Assembly (NCBI RefSeq): GCF_900609055.1
Contig: NZ_UXAW01000090.1
Span: 62,001-126,000, forward strand
Origin: Pseudogemmobacter humi
Lineage (GTDB): Bacteria > Pseudomonadota > Alphaproteobacteria > Rhodobacterales > Rhodobacteraceae
DNA: 64,000 bases
Reading direction: 5' to 3'
The position numbers and the translations under genes were made by a program. The stretch's first letter is position 1; every line of letters begins with the position of its first letter. Positions 26,757-36,093 of this stretch are shown in pieces. The notes under the pieces were generated by a model. It did no database searches. It had not been told where the DNA came from and saw only the letters and a list, made by a program, of their open reading frames with translations.

Positions 26757-27097
26757 TCACCCCTCAGGATTGAGGAACCGCGTCACCCGGCGCAGCACTT
26801 CCATATCCTCGGGGTCGGCAAGGTCGGCCCACCCAGTATGGGTGGCAGCTTCTTCGGGCTGGCTTCCATCTGCACCAACTTGGGCAGCGGCCAAGCCAGC
26901 CTGTTCAAAGCGAATCTTTCCGATTCCGTGAAGCCATGCGCGGCCAGCGTGGCCTTGCCGGATCGGGCGAGGCGTTGCAGTTCGGGCACCGCGAAGGCGG
27001 CGAGTTCCGCCCGCGTGTAGGACGTGGGGTCACCCTGGACGACGCGCGCCACAAGATCGCCCTCTGGCGCTACGACTGCAACGCTGTCGGGCCGCAC
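26757..27097 (-). pseudogene. decayed coding sequence of unknown family with a frame change
   Basis: From 27097 (GTG preceded by TGAGGA) a native-looking frame reads VVAPEGDLVARVVQGDP, TSYTRAELAAFAVPELQRL and ARSGKATLAAHG. It then loses quality near 26920–26945. There another frame becomes native-looking (RFEQAGLAAAQVGADG, EEAATHTGWADLADPEDMEV, LRRVTRFLNPEG) and ends in TGA at 26757. The simplest reading is one gene broken by a frameshift. Just upstream, a second short frame ends in RPARFERPQVAG. No family recognised; probably remains of an acquired element. Confidence 0.4.
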
Positions 27098-27703
27098 TCC
27101 TCACCCGGCAACCTGAGGCCGCTCGAAGCGCGCCGGACGCTTGCGCCACCCGAGGGCTCCGCGCCCGGCGCGCTTGCACGGAAACCATCTGCCGACTACC
27201 AATCCCAAACCGGCAGACTCCCGTTATGAACGTGGGACGACCGACGGGAAGGTCAACCATGCTGCGAAGACGAAGTCTGGCTCGGCTCACGATGGACTCT
27301 GCCGGGTGGGATGTAGATAGAACCGCGAGTCATTATGATGCAGCTCTTGCGAGGACATTCGCTCTGTTCTGCAAACTGAAGCGGCGAGCGTCACCGGAGA
27401 CAGATGGCGATATTTTCGGGTCTCTCCGCCAAAAATCAACGACTTCAAGAGGGATAGCTTTTGACGGTGGGAGCGGAGGCATATGATCCCTCAAAATATT
27501 TATATTTTTTCAATAAGTTATATTACAGGGCAGACAGTCGGCCGGGAACAGGGCGAACCGGAGAGCGGCGAACGGGTGCCCGCCCGCTCAACCTCCGATG
27601 TGCGCACGACGCGGGTCACGGGTCACCCTTTCGTGACGCCGCGTCAGTGATTGACGCAAATTGCAACGCTGCCTAGCCTTTTCTCAGGGGAACCCTTTAA
27701 GGG
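27098..27703. other. 606-bp region without a confident gene; A+T-rich patch and porin promoter region
   Basis: Composition is uneven: 27480–27535 is strikingly A+T-rich for this genome (AAAATATTTATATTTT), the rest mixed. A short frame at 27226–27486 is not convincing. Near the porin gene there is a palindrome TGACGC-C-GCGTCA (27634–27646), another TGACGC at 27652, tandem GGGTCAC copies at 27613–27625, and a possible promoter TTGACG (27651–27656) / TAGCCT (27674–27679) with 17-bp spacing. These suggest a regulated promoter for the porin; the rest looks like decayed DNA. Confidence 0.4.
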
Positions 27704-28840
27704 ATGAGGAAAATGCAGCGAGTTCTTATGACCTCCGCCGCCATTGCCGCGCTGACGGCAGGCGTGGCGCAGGCGGGCGGGATCGACCGCTCGGGCCAGC
27801 CGATCGGCGTCTTGTTCGAAGAGGGCAATTATTTCGAACTGGGCTTCGGCCAGATCCGCCCGGATGTCGGCGGCACCTATTTCTCCACCGGCCAGCCGAC
27901 CGGCAATGTCCTGGGGAATTACAGCCTGCCCTCGCTTGCGCTGAAATATCAGTTCAACGAGCAGCTCTCGGGCATGATCTCTTACGATCACGCCTATGGC
28001 GCCGATGTGGCCTATGGTGGCTCATTCGCGGCGTTCCAGCCGCTGGCCGGCACCACGGCCGAAGTGAAATCCGACAATTTCACCGCGCTCCTGCGCTATA
28101 AGTTCAACGAGAACTGGTCGGTCCATGGCGGGATCCGCGCCTCGAAAGCGGGGGGCGATGTCACGATCTGGAACATGGGTCTGACCACGGCGGTGCCGAT
28201 CTACAACGCCCATCTGGAATCGGCCTGGGGCGCGGGCTATGTGCTCGGCGGTGCCTATGAGCGGCCCGATATCGCGCTGCGCGCCGCCGTGACCTATTTC
28301 TCGGATGTCGACCATTCGATGCCGACGACCGAAAGCGGCCCGGTCACCGGCATGGTTCCGCCCGGCAACCTGAACCAGGACACCGAGGTCACCACGCCCC
28401 AGGCGGTCAACATCGACCTGCAAACCGGGATAGCGAAGGATACGCTGGCCTTCTTCCAGTTCCGCTGGGCCGACTGGTCCGAGTTCCGCATCGCCCCCGG
28501 CGGCGCGGCGCCCTGGCTGCCGCAGGGGCTCGTCGATTTCGAGGACAGCTATACCTACACCCTCGGCGTCGGCCGCCGGTTCAACGAGAACTGGTCGGGC
28601 TCGGTTTTCATCACCTATGAGGATGCGGGCGACGACCGCACCACCGCGCTCTCGCCCTATTCGGGCTATCGCGGCATCGGGCTCGGCGTGGTCTACACCC
28701 AGGACAATATCAAGGTCACCGCCGGGGTGCGCTATATGGATCTGGGCAATGCCATCGCCTCCAGCGCGGGCACCCCGGTCGGGCTGTTCGAGGACAACCA
28801 CGCCGTCGCCGCGCAGATCAAGGTCGGCTACCGCTTCTGA
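27704..28840 (+). CDS. OmpP1/FadL-family outer-membrane transport protein
   Basis: A 378-residue outer-membrane beta-barrel of the FadL family, which takes up long-chain fatty acids or hydrophobic aromatics by lateral diffusion. Signal peptide is about 1–24 (SAAIAALTAGVAQA). The barrel shows alternating aromatic/hydrophobic strands such as KFNENWSVHGGIRASK and FNENWSGSVFITYEDAGDD, and ends in the outer-membrane sorting motif KVGYRF with terminal Phe. The start at 27704 is uncertain: an ATG three codons later is possible. A strong terminator follows. It may work with beta-oxidation genes elsewhere. Confidence 0.85.
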   Translation: MRKMQRVLMTSAAIAALTAGVAQAGGIDRSGQPIGVLFEEGNYFELGFGQIRPDVGGTYFSTGQPTGNVLGNYSLPSLALKYQFNEQLSGMISYDHAYGADVAYGGSFAAFQPLAGTTAEVKSDNFTALLRYKFNENWSVHGGIRASKAGGDVTIWNMGLTTAVPIYNAHLESAWGAGYVLGGAYERPDIALRAAVTYFSDVDHSMPTTESGPVTGMVPPGNLNQDTEVTTPQAVNIDLQTGIAKDTLAFFQFRWADWSEFRIAPGGAAPWLPQGLVDFEDSYTYTLGVGRRFNENWSGSVFITYEDAGDDRTTALSPYSGYRGIGLGVVYTQDNIKVTAGVRYMDLGNAIASSAGTPVGLFEDNHAVAAQIKVGYRF

Positions 28841-28860
28841 GCCCCCGGGCTTTGCGCATG

Positions 28861-28886
28861 AACCCGCCCCTTCGGGGGCGGGTTTT
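28861..28886 (+). terminator. rho-independent terminator of the FadL-type gene
   Basis: Perfect stem AACCCGCCCC (28861–28870), loop TTCG, GGGGCGGGTT (28875–28884), then T residues, 20 bp after the stop. Confidence 0.92.
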
Positions 28887-28944
28887 CCATTGCAACGCCG
28901 CCGGTCGCGGGCTACCTCCGGAAGGATTTCCGCATGAGGCGCGC

Positions 28945-29826
28945 ATGATCTATTCTACCAGTGAGACCTGGGCGAAGGCCGAAAACAAGCAGGTGCTGCT
29001 GTTCGGCATGTCGGGCCTTGGCAAGACCTATCTGTCGAACATGCTGCGCGACGCCCCCGCCGACCAGGGCGGCTGGTTCCATTACTCGGTCGATTACCGG
29101 ATCGGCACCCGCTACATGGGCGAGTTCATCGCCGACAACTTCAAGCGCGAGGCGATGAAGATCCCGCTTCTGCGGGAACTGCTGATGTCGGATTCGGTCT
29201 ATATCGCCTCGAACATCACCTTCAACAACCTGGCGCCGCTGTCGACCTATCTCGGCAAGCCCGGCGATCCGGCGAAGGGCGGCCTGCCCTTCGCGGAATA
29301 CATGAAGCGCCAGGAACAACACCGCCAGGCCGAGATCGCCGCCACGCTCGACACCCGCTGGTTCATCGAACGGGCGCAGGAGCTTTACGGCTATCGCAAT
29401 TTCATCTGCGACACCTCGGGTTCGATCTGCGAGGTGGTCGATCCCTGGAACCCGGCCGATCCGGTGATGAAGCAACTCTCGGAAACGCTGCTGCTGGTCT
29501 GGATCAAGGGATCAGAGGCGCATACCGAGGAACTGATCCGCCGTTTCGATCGCGCGCCGAAGCCGATGTATTATCAGCCCGATTTTCTTCATATGATGTG
29601 GGAAGAATACCGCGCAACGCATTCGGTTTCTGAAGAAAATTGTGACCCTGACCATTTCGTCCGCTGGACCTATGCCCGGGCGCTGGCGCATCGCCAGCCG
29701 CGTTATGCGGCCATGGCGGAATGGGGCGTGACCGTCACCGCCGAAGAAGTGGCCGGTGTCGCCTCGCCCGCGGATTTCTCCGCGCTGATCGCCCGCGCCA
29801 TTGATCGCAAGAAACTGACCGCTTAG
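28945..29826 (+). CDS. P-loop ATPase of unknown role
   Basis: A 293-residue cytosolic protein with a Walker A motif near the N-terminus, LLFGMSGLGKTYLSNML (residues about 18–34). The conserved body includes YSVDYRIGTRYMGEFIADNF and FICDTSGSICEVVDPWNP. I set the start at the ATG 28945 (MIYSTSETWAKAENK) because earlier in-frame sequence covers the terminator hairpin of the preceding gene. It lies 42 bp before metA on the same strand. It resembles conserved 'ATPase' proteins of Rhodobacteraceae; nothing in the sequence identifies its substrate. Confidence 0.8.
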   Translation: MIYSTSETWAKAENKQVLLFGMSGLGKTYLSNMLRDAPADQGGWFHYSVDYRIGTRYMGEFIADNFKREAMKIPLLRELLMSDSVYIASNITFNNLAPLSTYLGKPGDPAKGGLPFAEYMKRQEQHRQAEIAATLDTRWFIERAQELYGYRNFICDTSGSICEVVDPWNPADPVMKQLSETLLLVWIKGSEAHTEELIRRFDRAPKPMYYQPDFLHMMWEEYRATHSVSEENCDPDHFVRWTYARALAHRQPRYAAMAEWGVTVTAEEVAGVASPADFSALIARAIDRKKLTA

Positions 29827-29868
29827 GTCAGGCACTCTCACCCATCCCGGCCCTCAGGAACCAAGCCA

Positions 29869-30783
29869 ATGCCCATCACCCTGCCCGAAAACCTTCCCGC
29901 CTATGACGTTCTGCGGAACGAGGGCGTGATGGTCATGTCGCCCGAACGGGCGGCACGGCAGGACATCCGGCCTTTGAAGATCGGCCTGCTGAACCTGATG
30001 CCGAAGAAGATCCAGACCGAGACCCAGTTCGCGCGGCTGATCGGGGCGACGCCATTGCAGATCGACCTGCATCTGATCCGCATGACCGAGCATCAGACGA
30101 AGAACACCGCCACCGAACATATGGAAACCTTCTACCGCCCTTTCCAGGCGGTGAAGCAGGAGAAATTCGACGGTCTGATCATCACCGGCGCCCCGATCGA
30201 GCATCTGCCTTTCGACGAGGTGACCTACTGGAGCGAGCTGCGCGAGGTGTTCGACTGGACCCAGAGCCATGTCCATTCCACCTTCGGCGTCTGCTGGGGC
30301 GGGATGGCGATGATCAACCATTTCCACAATGTGCAGAAACATATCCTGCCGCAAAAGGCCTTCGGCTGCTTCCTGCATGAGAATGTCGCGCCAACCTCCT
30401 GTTATCTGCGCGGTTTCTCGGATGATTGCTTCATCCCCGTCTCGCGCTGGACCGAGATGCGCGCCGCCGAGATCCGCGCGGCGGGGCTGAAGATCCTGCT
30501 CGACAGCCCCGAGGTCGGCCCCTGCCTGGTCGAGGATGAGGGCCGCCGCGCGCTCTATATCTTCAACCATTTTGAATACGACAACGACACGCTGAAACAG
30601 GAATACGACCGCGACACCGCCAACGGCACCCCGATCAACGTGCCGCGCCATTACTACCCCGAGGACGATCCCTCGCGCCCGCCGCGCAACCGCTGGCGCA
30701 GCCATGCGCATCTGCTCTACGGCAACTGGATCAACGAGATCTATCAGAGCACCCCGTTCGACCCTGCAGAAATCGGCGGCTGA
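29869..30783 (+). CDS. metAA: homoserine O-acyltransferase, MetA fold, predicted acetyl-CoA user
   Basis: A 304-residue enzyme of the MetA family that acylates homoserine, the first step committed to methionine. Catalytic Cys142 is in FGVCWGGMA; the His/Glu pair lies in FNHFEYDND (His234, Glu236). Position 111 is Glu (GAPIEHLPF). In this family Glu111 goes with acetyl-CoA and Gly111 with succinyl-CoA, so O-acetylhomoserine is the predicted product despite the usual 'succinyltransferase' label. Full length. It follows the P-loop ATPase gene closely and precedes ppk2. Confidence 0.93.
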   Translation: MPITLPENLPAYDVLRNEGVMVMSPERAARQDIRPLKIGLLNLMPKKIQTETQFARLIGATPLQIDLHLIRMTEHQTKNTATEHMETFYRPFQAVKQEKFDGLIITGAPIEHLPFDEVTYWSELREVFDWTQSHVHSTFGVCWGGMAMINHFHNVQKHILPQKAFGCFLHENVAPTSCYLRGFSDDCFIPVSRWTEMRAAEIRAAGLKILLDSPEVGPCLVEDEGRRALYIFNHFEYDNDTLKQEYDRDTANGTPINVPRHYYPEDDPSRPPRNRWRSHAHLLYGNWINEIYQSTPFDPAEIGG

Positions 30784-30840
30784 AAGCCGGTTGCGGCGGG
30801 GCCTTCCCGCCGCCACACTCGGGCGCAAACGGAGGATATG

Positions 30841-31713
30841 ATGGATCTGCCATTCGACGGCGCGATCAGCCGCTATTTCCGCAAAGAGGCGCCCGAGGAC
30901 ATCCGCAAGGCGATTGAAAAGCATGATGGCGACGACATCCTGACCCGCTCCTACCCCTACCGCGAGGAAATGGGGAAGAAGGATTACGAGCGGATCATGG
31001 AGGGGTTGCAGCGCCAGCTTGTGCGCCTCCAGGCCGATATCAGGGCGACCGGCAAGCGCATCGTGGTGGTGTTCGAGGGCCGCGACGCCGCCGGAAAGGG
31101 CGGCACCATCGACCGGGTGCGCGAAAACCTGAACCCGCGTGTCGCCAATGTGGTGGCGCTGCCCACCCCCTCGGACCGCGAGAAATCGCAATGGTATTTC
31201 CAGCGCTACATCGACTGGCTGCCCGCGGCGGGCGAAATGGTGCTGTTCGATCGCAGCTGGTATAACCGCGGCGTGGTGGAAAAGGTGTTCGGCTTCTGCA
31301 CCGACGCCGAGCGCGCCACCTTCTTCCGCCAGGTCCCCGAATTCGAGAAGATGCTGGTCGATGAGGGCGTGGTCCTGATCAAGCTCTGGCTTGAGGTCGG
31401 CCGGGCCGAGCAGCTCAAACGCTTTCTTGAGCGCGAGAAGGATCCGCTGAAACAGTGGAAACTCTCGACCATCGACGTGCAGGGCCTGGCGAAATGGGAC
31501 GAATATTCCGCCGCCATCGCCGAGACGCTGACGCTGAGCCACAATCTCGATGCGCCCTGGACGGTGATCCTGTCGGACGACAAGAAACGCGCCCGGATCG
31601 CGGCGATTCAGAAGATCCTGCTCAGCACCGAGTTCCGGGGCAAGGATCCGGCTCTGATCGGCGGAATCGACGCAGCGATCTGCGGCGGGCCCGAGAAGAT
31701 GCCGCGGAACTGA
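30841..31713 (+). CDS. ppk2: polyphosphate kinase 2
   Basis: A 290-residue PPK2-family kinase that moves phosphate between polyphosphate and nucleotides. Walker A is [15 protein letters not shown], Walker B lies in [13 protein letters not shown], and the lid region is [15 protein letters not shown]. Of two adjacent ATGs (30838, 30841) I take the second, because GGAGG at 30831–30835 is better spaced. A single-domain, class I-like length suggests it can form or use polyP with NDP; the nucleotide preference is not decided here. Confidence 0.93.
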   Translation: MDLPFDGAISRYFRKEAPEDIRKAIEKHDGDDILTRSYPYREEMGKKDYERIMEGLQRQLVRLQADIRATGKRIVVVFEGRDAAGKGGTIDRVRENLNPRVANVVALPTPSDREKSQWYFQRYIDWLPAAGEMVLFDRSWYNRGVVEKVFGFCTDAERATFFRQVPEFEKMLVDEGVVLIKLWLEVGRAEQLKRFLEREKDPLKQWKLSTIDVQGLAKWDEYSAAIAETLTLSHNLDAPWTVILSDDKKRARIAAIQKILLSTEFRGKDPALIGGIDAAICGGPEKMPRN

Positions 31714-31726
31714 GCGGAACAGGGGC

Positions 31727-32338
31727 GTGAAACGCGGCTATCATCACGGCAATCTTCGCCAGGCCCTGGTCGAGGCGACGCTTTCGCTGATCGCGGGCCG
31801 CGGGCCGCAGGGCTTTACGCTTTCCGAGGCCGCCAAGGCCGCCGAGGTCACTCCGGCCGCGGTCTACCGCCATTTCGCCGGCCGCGACGATCTGCTGGCC
31901 GAGGTCGCGCGCCAGGGCTTCGAGATCTTCGCGGCGCTGCTGGAATATGCCTGGGATGAGGGCCGCCCCGGCGCGCTGGCGGCGTTCGAGGCGACCGGAC
32001 GGGCCTATCTGGCCTTCGCGCGCAAATATCCGGGCCATTACCAGGCAATGTTTGAAAGCGGGCTCCAGCCCGGCCGCCATCCCGATCTGGCCAATGTCGC
32101 CGGCAAGGCCCGCGCCATCATGGAACGCGCGGCCGAGGCGCTCATCGCCGCGCTGCCGCCCGCGCGCCGCCCGCCTGCCAGCATGGTTTCAGCCCATGTC
32201 TGGGCCACCAGCCACGGCGTGGTGGAACTCTTCCTGCGCGGAAACGGCGCCAGCCTGCCCTGGCCCCCCGAGGATCTCCTGGAAACCGCGATCGGCATCT
32301 ATCTGCGCGGCCTCGGCATCCTGCCGCCCGACCGATAG
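31727..32338 (+). CDS. TetR/AcrR-family transcriptional regulator
   Basis: A 203-residue regulator starting at GTG 31727, 13 bp after ppk2, so probably co-transcribed. The helix-turn-helix (about 8–55) reads YHHGNLRQALVEATLSLI then GFTLSEAAKAAEVTPAAVYR-HFAGRDDLL. The C-terminal WHG-type ligand domain includes KYPGHYQAMFESGLQPGRH and WATSHGVVELFL. Target genes and ligand are unknown; autoregulation of the ppk2 unit is possible but unsupported. Confidence 0.88.
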   Translation: MKRGYHHGNLRQALVEATLSLIAGRGPQGFTLSEAAKAAEVTPAAVYRHFAGRDDLLAEVARQGFEIFAALLEYAWDEGRPGALAAFEATGRAYLAFARKYPGHYQAMFESGLQPGRHPDLANVAGKARAIMERAAEALIAALPPARRPPASMVSAHVWATSHGVVELFLRGNGASLPWPPEDLLETAIGIYLRGLGILPPDR

Positions 32339-32481
32339 GCCCCGGCAGAACCGGCGGACGGACCCGGATCGGACCCCTCGCCCCGGGTTTCCCTCCCGCC
32401 CCGGTACATCATCACAGGACTCAGGCCCGAAAGAGCCGCCCTTTCTGCCGCAAGCACCGCGTGAGCGGCCCCGGACAGACC

Positions 32482-32964
32482 TCAGGTATCGGGCTCCTTA
32501 TAGACGCCCTGTTCCTTCAGCGCGTCCATCACCTCTTTCGGCATATAGGTCTCATCGTGCTTGGCCAGCAGCGTGGTGGCCTCGAACACGCCATCGACCA
32601 GGCGGCCGGTGGCGATGGTGCCGGTCCCCTCTTTGAACAGATCCGGGCGCGGGTTGTCGCCGATGTAGCGCACCGGCACTTCGGCGCCCCCGTCGGTGAC
32701 GATGAAATCGAACCGCACCCCGCCGCGGCCGACGATGGAGCCCTCCTTGACGAGGCCGCCGAGGCGGAACACCTCGGTCTCGGGCGGGGCTTCTTCCAGC
32801 ACCTGGGTCGGGCTGCGGAAGAAGTTGATCCCGTCCTTCAGCGCGAAGCCGACAAAGACCGAAGCGAGGATCAGCGCGACGAAGGCCAGCAGGACGACCT
32901 GGATGCGCCGCTGCTTCTTGAGACCCTTGAGCCCCCGGAACTGCGGTTTTGCTGTGCTCTGCAT
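32482..32964 (-). CDS. ccmE: cytochrome c maturation heme chaperone CcmE
   Basis: A 160-residue membrane-anchored periplasmic protein that carries heme to apocytochrome c. The N-terminal anchor is at about 21–41 (IQVVLLAFVALILASVFVGF). The OB-fold follows, with the heme-binding His136 in LLAKHDETYMP and Tyr140. Full length. The gene lies 74 bp downstream of argC on the same strand; other ccm genes are not in the window. Confidence 0.95.
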   Translation of the reverse strand: MQSTAKPQFRGLKGLKKQRRIQVVLLAFVALILASVFVGFALKDGINFFRSPTQVLEEAPPETEVFRLGGLVKEGSIVGRGGVRFDFIVTDGGAEVPVRYIGDNPRPDLFKEGTGTIATGRLVDGVFEATTLLAKHDETYMPKEVMDALKEQGVYKEPDT

Positions 32965-33038
32965 GGCTTACCCTTTTTCGTTCGCCGGGCGATCCTGGCA
33001 GATCCGCCGCCCGCCCGTCTTGACCGCGATCAAATCCC

Positions 33039-34067
33039 TCAGGGGAAGAGCGGCGCCAGCATCAGCCCCGTGGTCTCTTCGATCCCGAGGGTCAGATTCG
33101 CGTTCTGCAAAGCCTGGCCCGAAGACCCCTTGGTCAGATTGTCGAGCACCGCGATCACCACCGCCCGGCCCGGAATCCGGTCGCCGGTCACCCCGATATG
33201 ACAATAATTGGAGCCCGCAACGTCGCGTGTCGAGGGGAGTGCGCCAAAAGGCAGCACCTGAAGGAAGGTTTCCTGCGCGTAAGCGGCCTCCAGCGCGCGA
33301 TGCACCGCGGCCGGGTCGCCCTTGACATAGACGGTGGCAAGGATGCCGCGGTTCATCGGCAGCAGATGCGGGGTGAACTGCACCCGCACCTCGCGCCCGG
33401 CGAGTTTCGAGAATTCCTGGTCGAATTCGCCCAGATGCCGGTGCTTGCCGCCCGCGGAATAGGAATGGGTGCCGCCCGACAGCTCGGCATGGAGCAGATT
33501 CTCCTTCAGCGAGCGCCCGGCGCCGGAAACCCCGGCCTTGAGGTCGATCACGATGTCGTCGAGGTCGATCACGCCCGCGGCAATCAGCGGGCGCAAAGCA
33601 TATTGCCCGGTCGCGGCATTGCAGCCGGTCCCGGCGATCAGCCTCCCCTTGCGGATCTCGTCGCGGTAGAATTCGGTCAGGCCATAGACCGCCTCCTTCT
33701 GCAATTCGACCGCAGCGTGGGGCTGGCCATACCATTTCTGGTATTCCGCCGGATCGCGCAGCCGGAAATCGGCGGAAAGATCAACGATCTTCAGATCGCG
33801 CGGCAGTTTCGCGATCACCTCCTGGCTGGTGGCATGGGGCAAAGCGCAGAAGCAGAGGTCGATCCGCGAGAAGTCGACCTCATCGATCTTCACCAGTTTC
33901 GGCAGATCGAGATGGCGCAGGAACGGGAAGACCGCCGCCATCTCCATCCCCGCCTTGCGGTCGGCCGAAAGCGCCGCGATCTCCATCTGCGGATGGGTGG
34001 CGATCAGCCGGACAAGCTCGGCCCCGGTATAGCCCGAGGCCCCGAGAATGGCGATGCGGAAGGTCAT
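33039..34067 (-). CDS. argC: N-acetyl-gamma-glutamyl-phosphate reductase
   Basis: A 342-residue NADPH-dependent reductase of arginine synthesis. NADP-binding start is [20 protein letters not shown]; the start at 34067 is fixed by this motif. The nucleophile is Cys149 in [16 protein letters not shown], with [20 protein letters not shown] and [17 protein letters not shown] following. The active-site stretch GCNAAT differs from the GCYPT of enterobacterial ArgC and resembles the LysY-like form, but I recall the same form in Rhodobacter ArgC. ccmE follows. Confidence 0.95.
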   Translation of the reverse strand: MTFRIAILGASGYTGAELVRLIATHPQMEIAALSADRKAGMEMAAVFPFLRHLDLPKLVKIDEVDFSRIDLCFCALPHATSQEVIAKLPRDLKIVDLSADFRLRDPAEYQKWYGQPHAAVELQKEAVYGLTEFYRDEIRKGRLIAGTGCNAATGQYALRPLIAAGVIDLDDIVIDLKAGVSGAGRSLKENLLHAELSGGTHSYSAGGKHRHLGEFDQEFSKLAGREVRVQFTPHLLPMNRGILATVYVKGDPAAVHRALEAAYAQETFLQVLPFGALPSTRDVAGSNYCHIGVTGDRIPGRAVVIAVLDNLTKGSSGQALQNANLTLGIEETTGLMLAPLFP

Positions 34068-34194
34068 GACGCGGCATCCTGCGAAAAAGGGAAGTGGGGT
34101 CTTCCTGGCGCCAAAGCGCGGATTTTGCAAGCGCCACGCCCCGGCCCGCCGCTTTCGCCACCGCAAGCCGGAGGAGCCTCCGGCGGGGATATTC

Positions 34195-34234
34195 AGAGAC
34201 AGAAAATGAACCGCTCCCGTCATTTTCTGTCTCT
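34195..34234. repeat. 15-bp perfect inverted repeat between epmA and argC
   Basis: AGAGACAGAAAATGA (34195–34209) and TCATTTTCTGTCTCT (34220–34234), ten-base loop. The stem extends outward with mismatches through GGGGATATT and AATATCCCGGGGG, so the full palindrome is about 29 bp per arm. The outer part matches the ATACCCCGGGGG end of the dispersed 3'-end repeat, suggesting a head-to-head pair of that element. It sits 56 bp past the epmA stop and may terminate it. Confidence 0.8.
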
Positions 34235-34289
34235 AAATATCCCGGGGGTGAGGGCGCATCGCGCCCGAGGGGGCTGGCCCCCTCTCTTC

Positions 34290-35342
34290 TTACCCCGCCG
34301 CCACCCAGATCACATCGCGGATCCGCGGCGCGCTGGTCGCAAGCATCACCAGCCGGTCGAAGCCGAGCGCGCAGCCGGCGGCGGCGGGCATCAGCGCCAG
34401 CGCCGCAAGGAAATCCTCGTCGATCGGATAGGTCTCGCCGTAGATCCGCGCCTTGATCTCCATTTCCTCCGCGAAACGGCGGCGCTGTTCTTCCGGGTCG
34501 GTCAGCTCGCCAAACCCATTCGCCAGCTCCACCCCGCAGGCATAGACCTCGAACCGCTCGGCAAGCCGCGGGTCGGAGGGGCAGCGCCGCGCCAGCGCCG
34601 CCTCGGCCGCCGGGTAAAGGTCGAGCACCGTCAGCCGCCCCTGCCCCAGATGCGGCTCGACCCGTTCCGACAGCACCCGGCTGAACAAATCCGACCAGCT
34701 TTCGCCCGGCATGTGCCGCAAGCCCACCCGGTCCATCTGCTCCGCCAGCGCCTGCGCCTCCGTCGCGCCCGAGGCGTCCATCGTCGCGAGAAGGTCGATC
34801 CCGGCGTGGCGCGCGAAAGCCTCACAGACGCTCACGCGCTCACAGGGCAGCGCCGGATCGCAAACACGGTCGCGGAACCGCAGCAGCCCGTCCGGGCAGG
34901 CCAGCCGCACCCAGGCGGCGATGTCCTCCATCAGCCGCTCATAGCTTTCGCCCGCGCGATACCATTCCAGCATGGTGAATTCCGGCTCGTGCAGCGCCCC
35001 GCGCTCGCGGTTGCGCCAGACATGCGAGAAGGCGTGGATCCGGGTTTCTCCCGCCGCCAGCAGCCGTTTCATCGCGAATTCCGGCGAAGTATGCAGATAA
35101 AGCTCGCGCCCCGCCCCGTCATTGCCGATCGCCGTGGTGCGGAAAGCGTGCAGATGCGCCTCGTTTCCGGGGCTGAGTTGCAGCGCGGCCGGATCGACCT
35201 CGGTGAAACCCTCACCCGCCAGCCAGGCCCGGATCGCCGCCTGGATGCGGTTGCGCTCCAGCAGAAGCGGGCGTCTGTCGGCATGGCGCGACGGGTGCCA
35301 CCATGGCGTCTCATGGAGGGTTTCATCGGTTTCGCGGGTCAT
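34290..35342 (-). CDS. epmA: elongation factor P–(R)-beta-lysine ligase EpmA
   Basis: A 350-residue class II lysyl-tRNA-synthetase-like enzyme without anticodon domain (GenX/PoxA/YjeA) that attaches (R)-beta-lysine to EF-P. Motif 2 is [20 protein letters not shown] and motif 3 [28 protein letters not shown] and [13 protein letters not shown] are also typical. ATGs at 35351 and 35342 are both possible; AGGA is well spaced for 35342. It is divergent from efp, the gene for its substrate. epmB, which makes beta-lysine, is not seen here. Confidence 0.93.
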   Translation of the reverse strand: MTRETDETLHETPWWHPSRHADRRPLLLERNRIQAAIRAWLAGEGFTEVDPAALQLSPGNEAHLHAFRTTAIGNDGAGRELYLHTSPEFAMKRLLAAGETRIHAFSHVWRNRERGALHEPEFTMLEWYRAGESYERLMEDIAAWVRLACPDGLLRFRDRVCDPALPCERVSVCEAFARHAGIDLLATMDASGATEAQALAEQMDRVGLRHMPGESWSDLFSRVLSERVEPHLGQGRLTVLDLYPAAEAALARRCPSDPRLAERFEVYACGVELANGFGELTDPEEQRRRFAEEMEIKARIYGETYPIDEDFLAALALMPAAAGCALGFDRLVMLATSAPRIRDVIWVAAG

Positions 35343-35456
35343 ATCGGCCATTCCTGCTGGAAATCCTGCAACGCTTGCGCTATCTGGCGGCGCAATCGCC
35401 GCCCGGAGCCAGAGGCCCCTTTCTCGCGGCGCATCCCTATACAAGGATCCTCGCCC

Positions 35457-36023
35457 GTGAAAGTCATCGCCTCTTCGCTGCGCAAAGGGAATGTCGTCGA
35501 AGTCGACGGCCGTCTCTATGCGGTTCTCTCCGCCACCAACTTCCACCCCGGCAAAGGCACGCCGACCACCTCGGTCGAGATGCGCCGGATCTCGGACGGC
35601 GTGAAGGTGTCCGAGCGCTGGAAGACCACCGACCAGGTGGAAAAGGCCAATGTGGACGAGCGCGCCTATGACTACCTCTATGAGGACGGCGAAGGCTATC
35701 ACTTCATGGAGCCCGAGACCTACGAGCAGCTCGTCGTCACCGAAGGCGTGATGGGCGACAACAAGGTCTATCTCCAGGAAGGGATGCGCTGCTGGCTGAA
35801 GACCTATGAGGGCGCGACGATCGCCATCGAGATGCCGCAGAAGATCACCGTCGAGATCGCCGAGACCGAGCCGGTGGTGAAGGGCCAGACCGCCTCCTCC
35901 AGCTACAAGCCGGCGATGACCGATTCCGGGTTGCGGGTGATGGTGCCGGCGCATATCGGCCCGGGCACGCGGATCGTGATCAACACCGACGACAATTCCT
36001 ATGTCGAGCGCGCCAAGGACTGA
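35457..36023 (+). CDS. efp: translation elongation factor P
   Basis: A 188-residue factor that rescues ribosomes stalled on polyproline. The start is GTG 35457 ([19 protein letters not shown]). The KOW-like domain 1 carries the modification-site lysine Lys33 in [11 protein letters not shown], followed by two OB domains with [11 protein letters not shown] and the C-terminal [15 protein letters not shown]. Full length. Being back-to-back with epmA implies that Lys33 is beta-lysylated. Confidence 0.97.
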   Translation: MKVIASSLRKGNVVEVDGRLYAVLSATNFHPGKGTPTTSVEMRRISDGVKVSERWKTTDQVEKANVDERAYDYLYEDGEGYHFMEPETYEQLVVTEGVMGDNKVYLQEGMRCWLKTYEGATIAIEMPQKITVEIAETEPVVKGQTASSSYKPAMTDSGLRVMVPAHIGPGTRIVINTDDNSYVERAKD

Positions 36024-36093
36024 TCCCGGCCCGATGTGACGCTTTTCGGGGGCGTGGCGCGGCCATGCCCCTTCTCCTTGCGAAGAACCCCGC

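Noticed and set aside
27226-27486. An 86-codon plus-strand frame in the island scar
   Set aside because: No ribosome-binding site or recognisable sequence; overlaps decayed DNA. It may be a fragment but cannot be supported.
29827-29868. Possible SAM-responsive riboswitch before metA
   Set aside because: Only 42 bp separate the upstream gene from metA, and no SAM-II-like pairing is visible.
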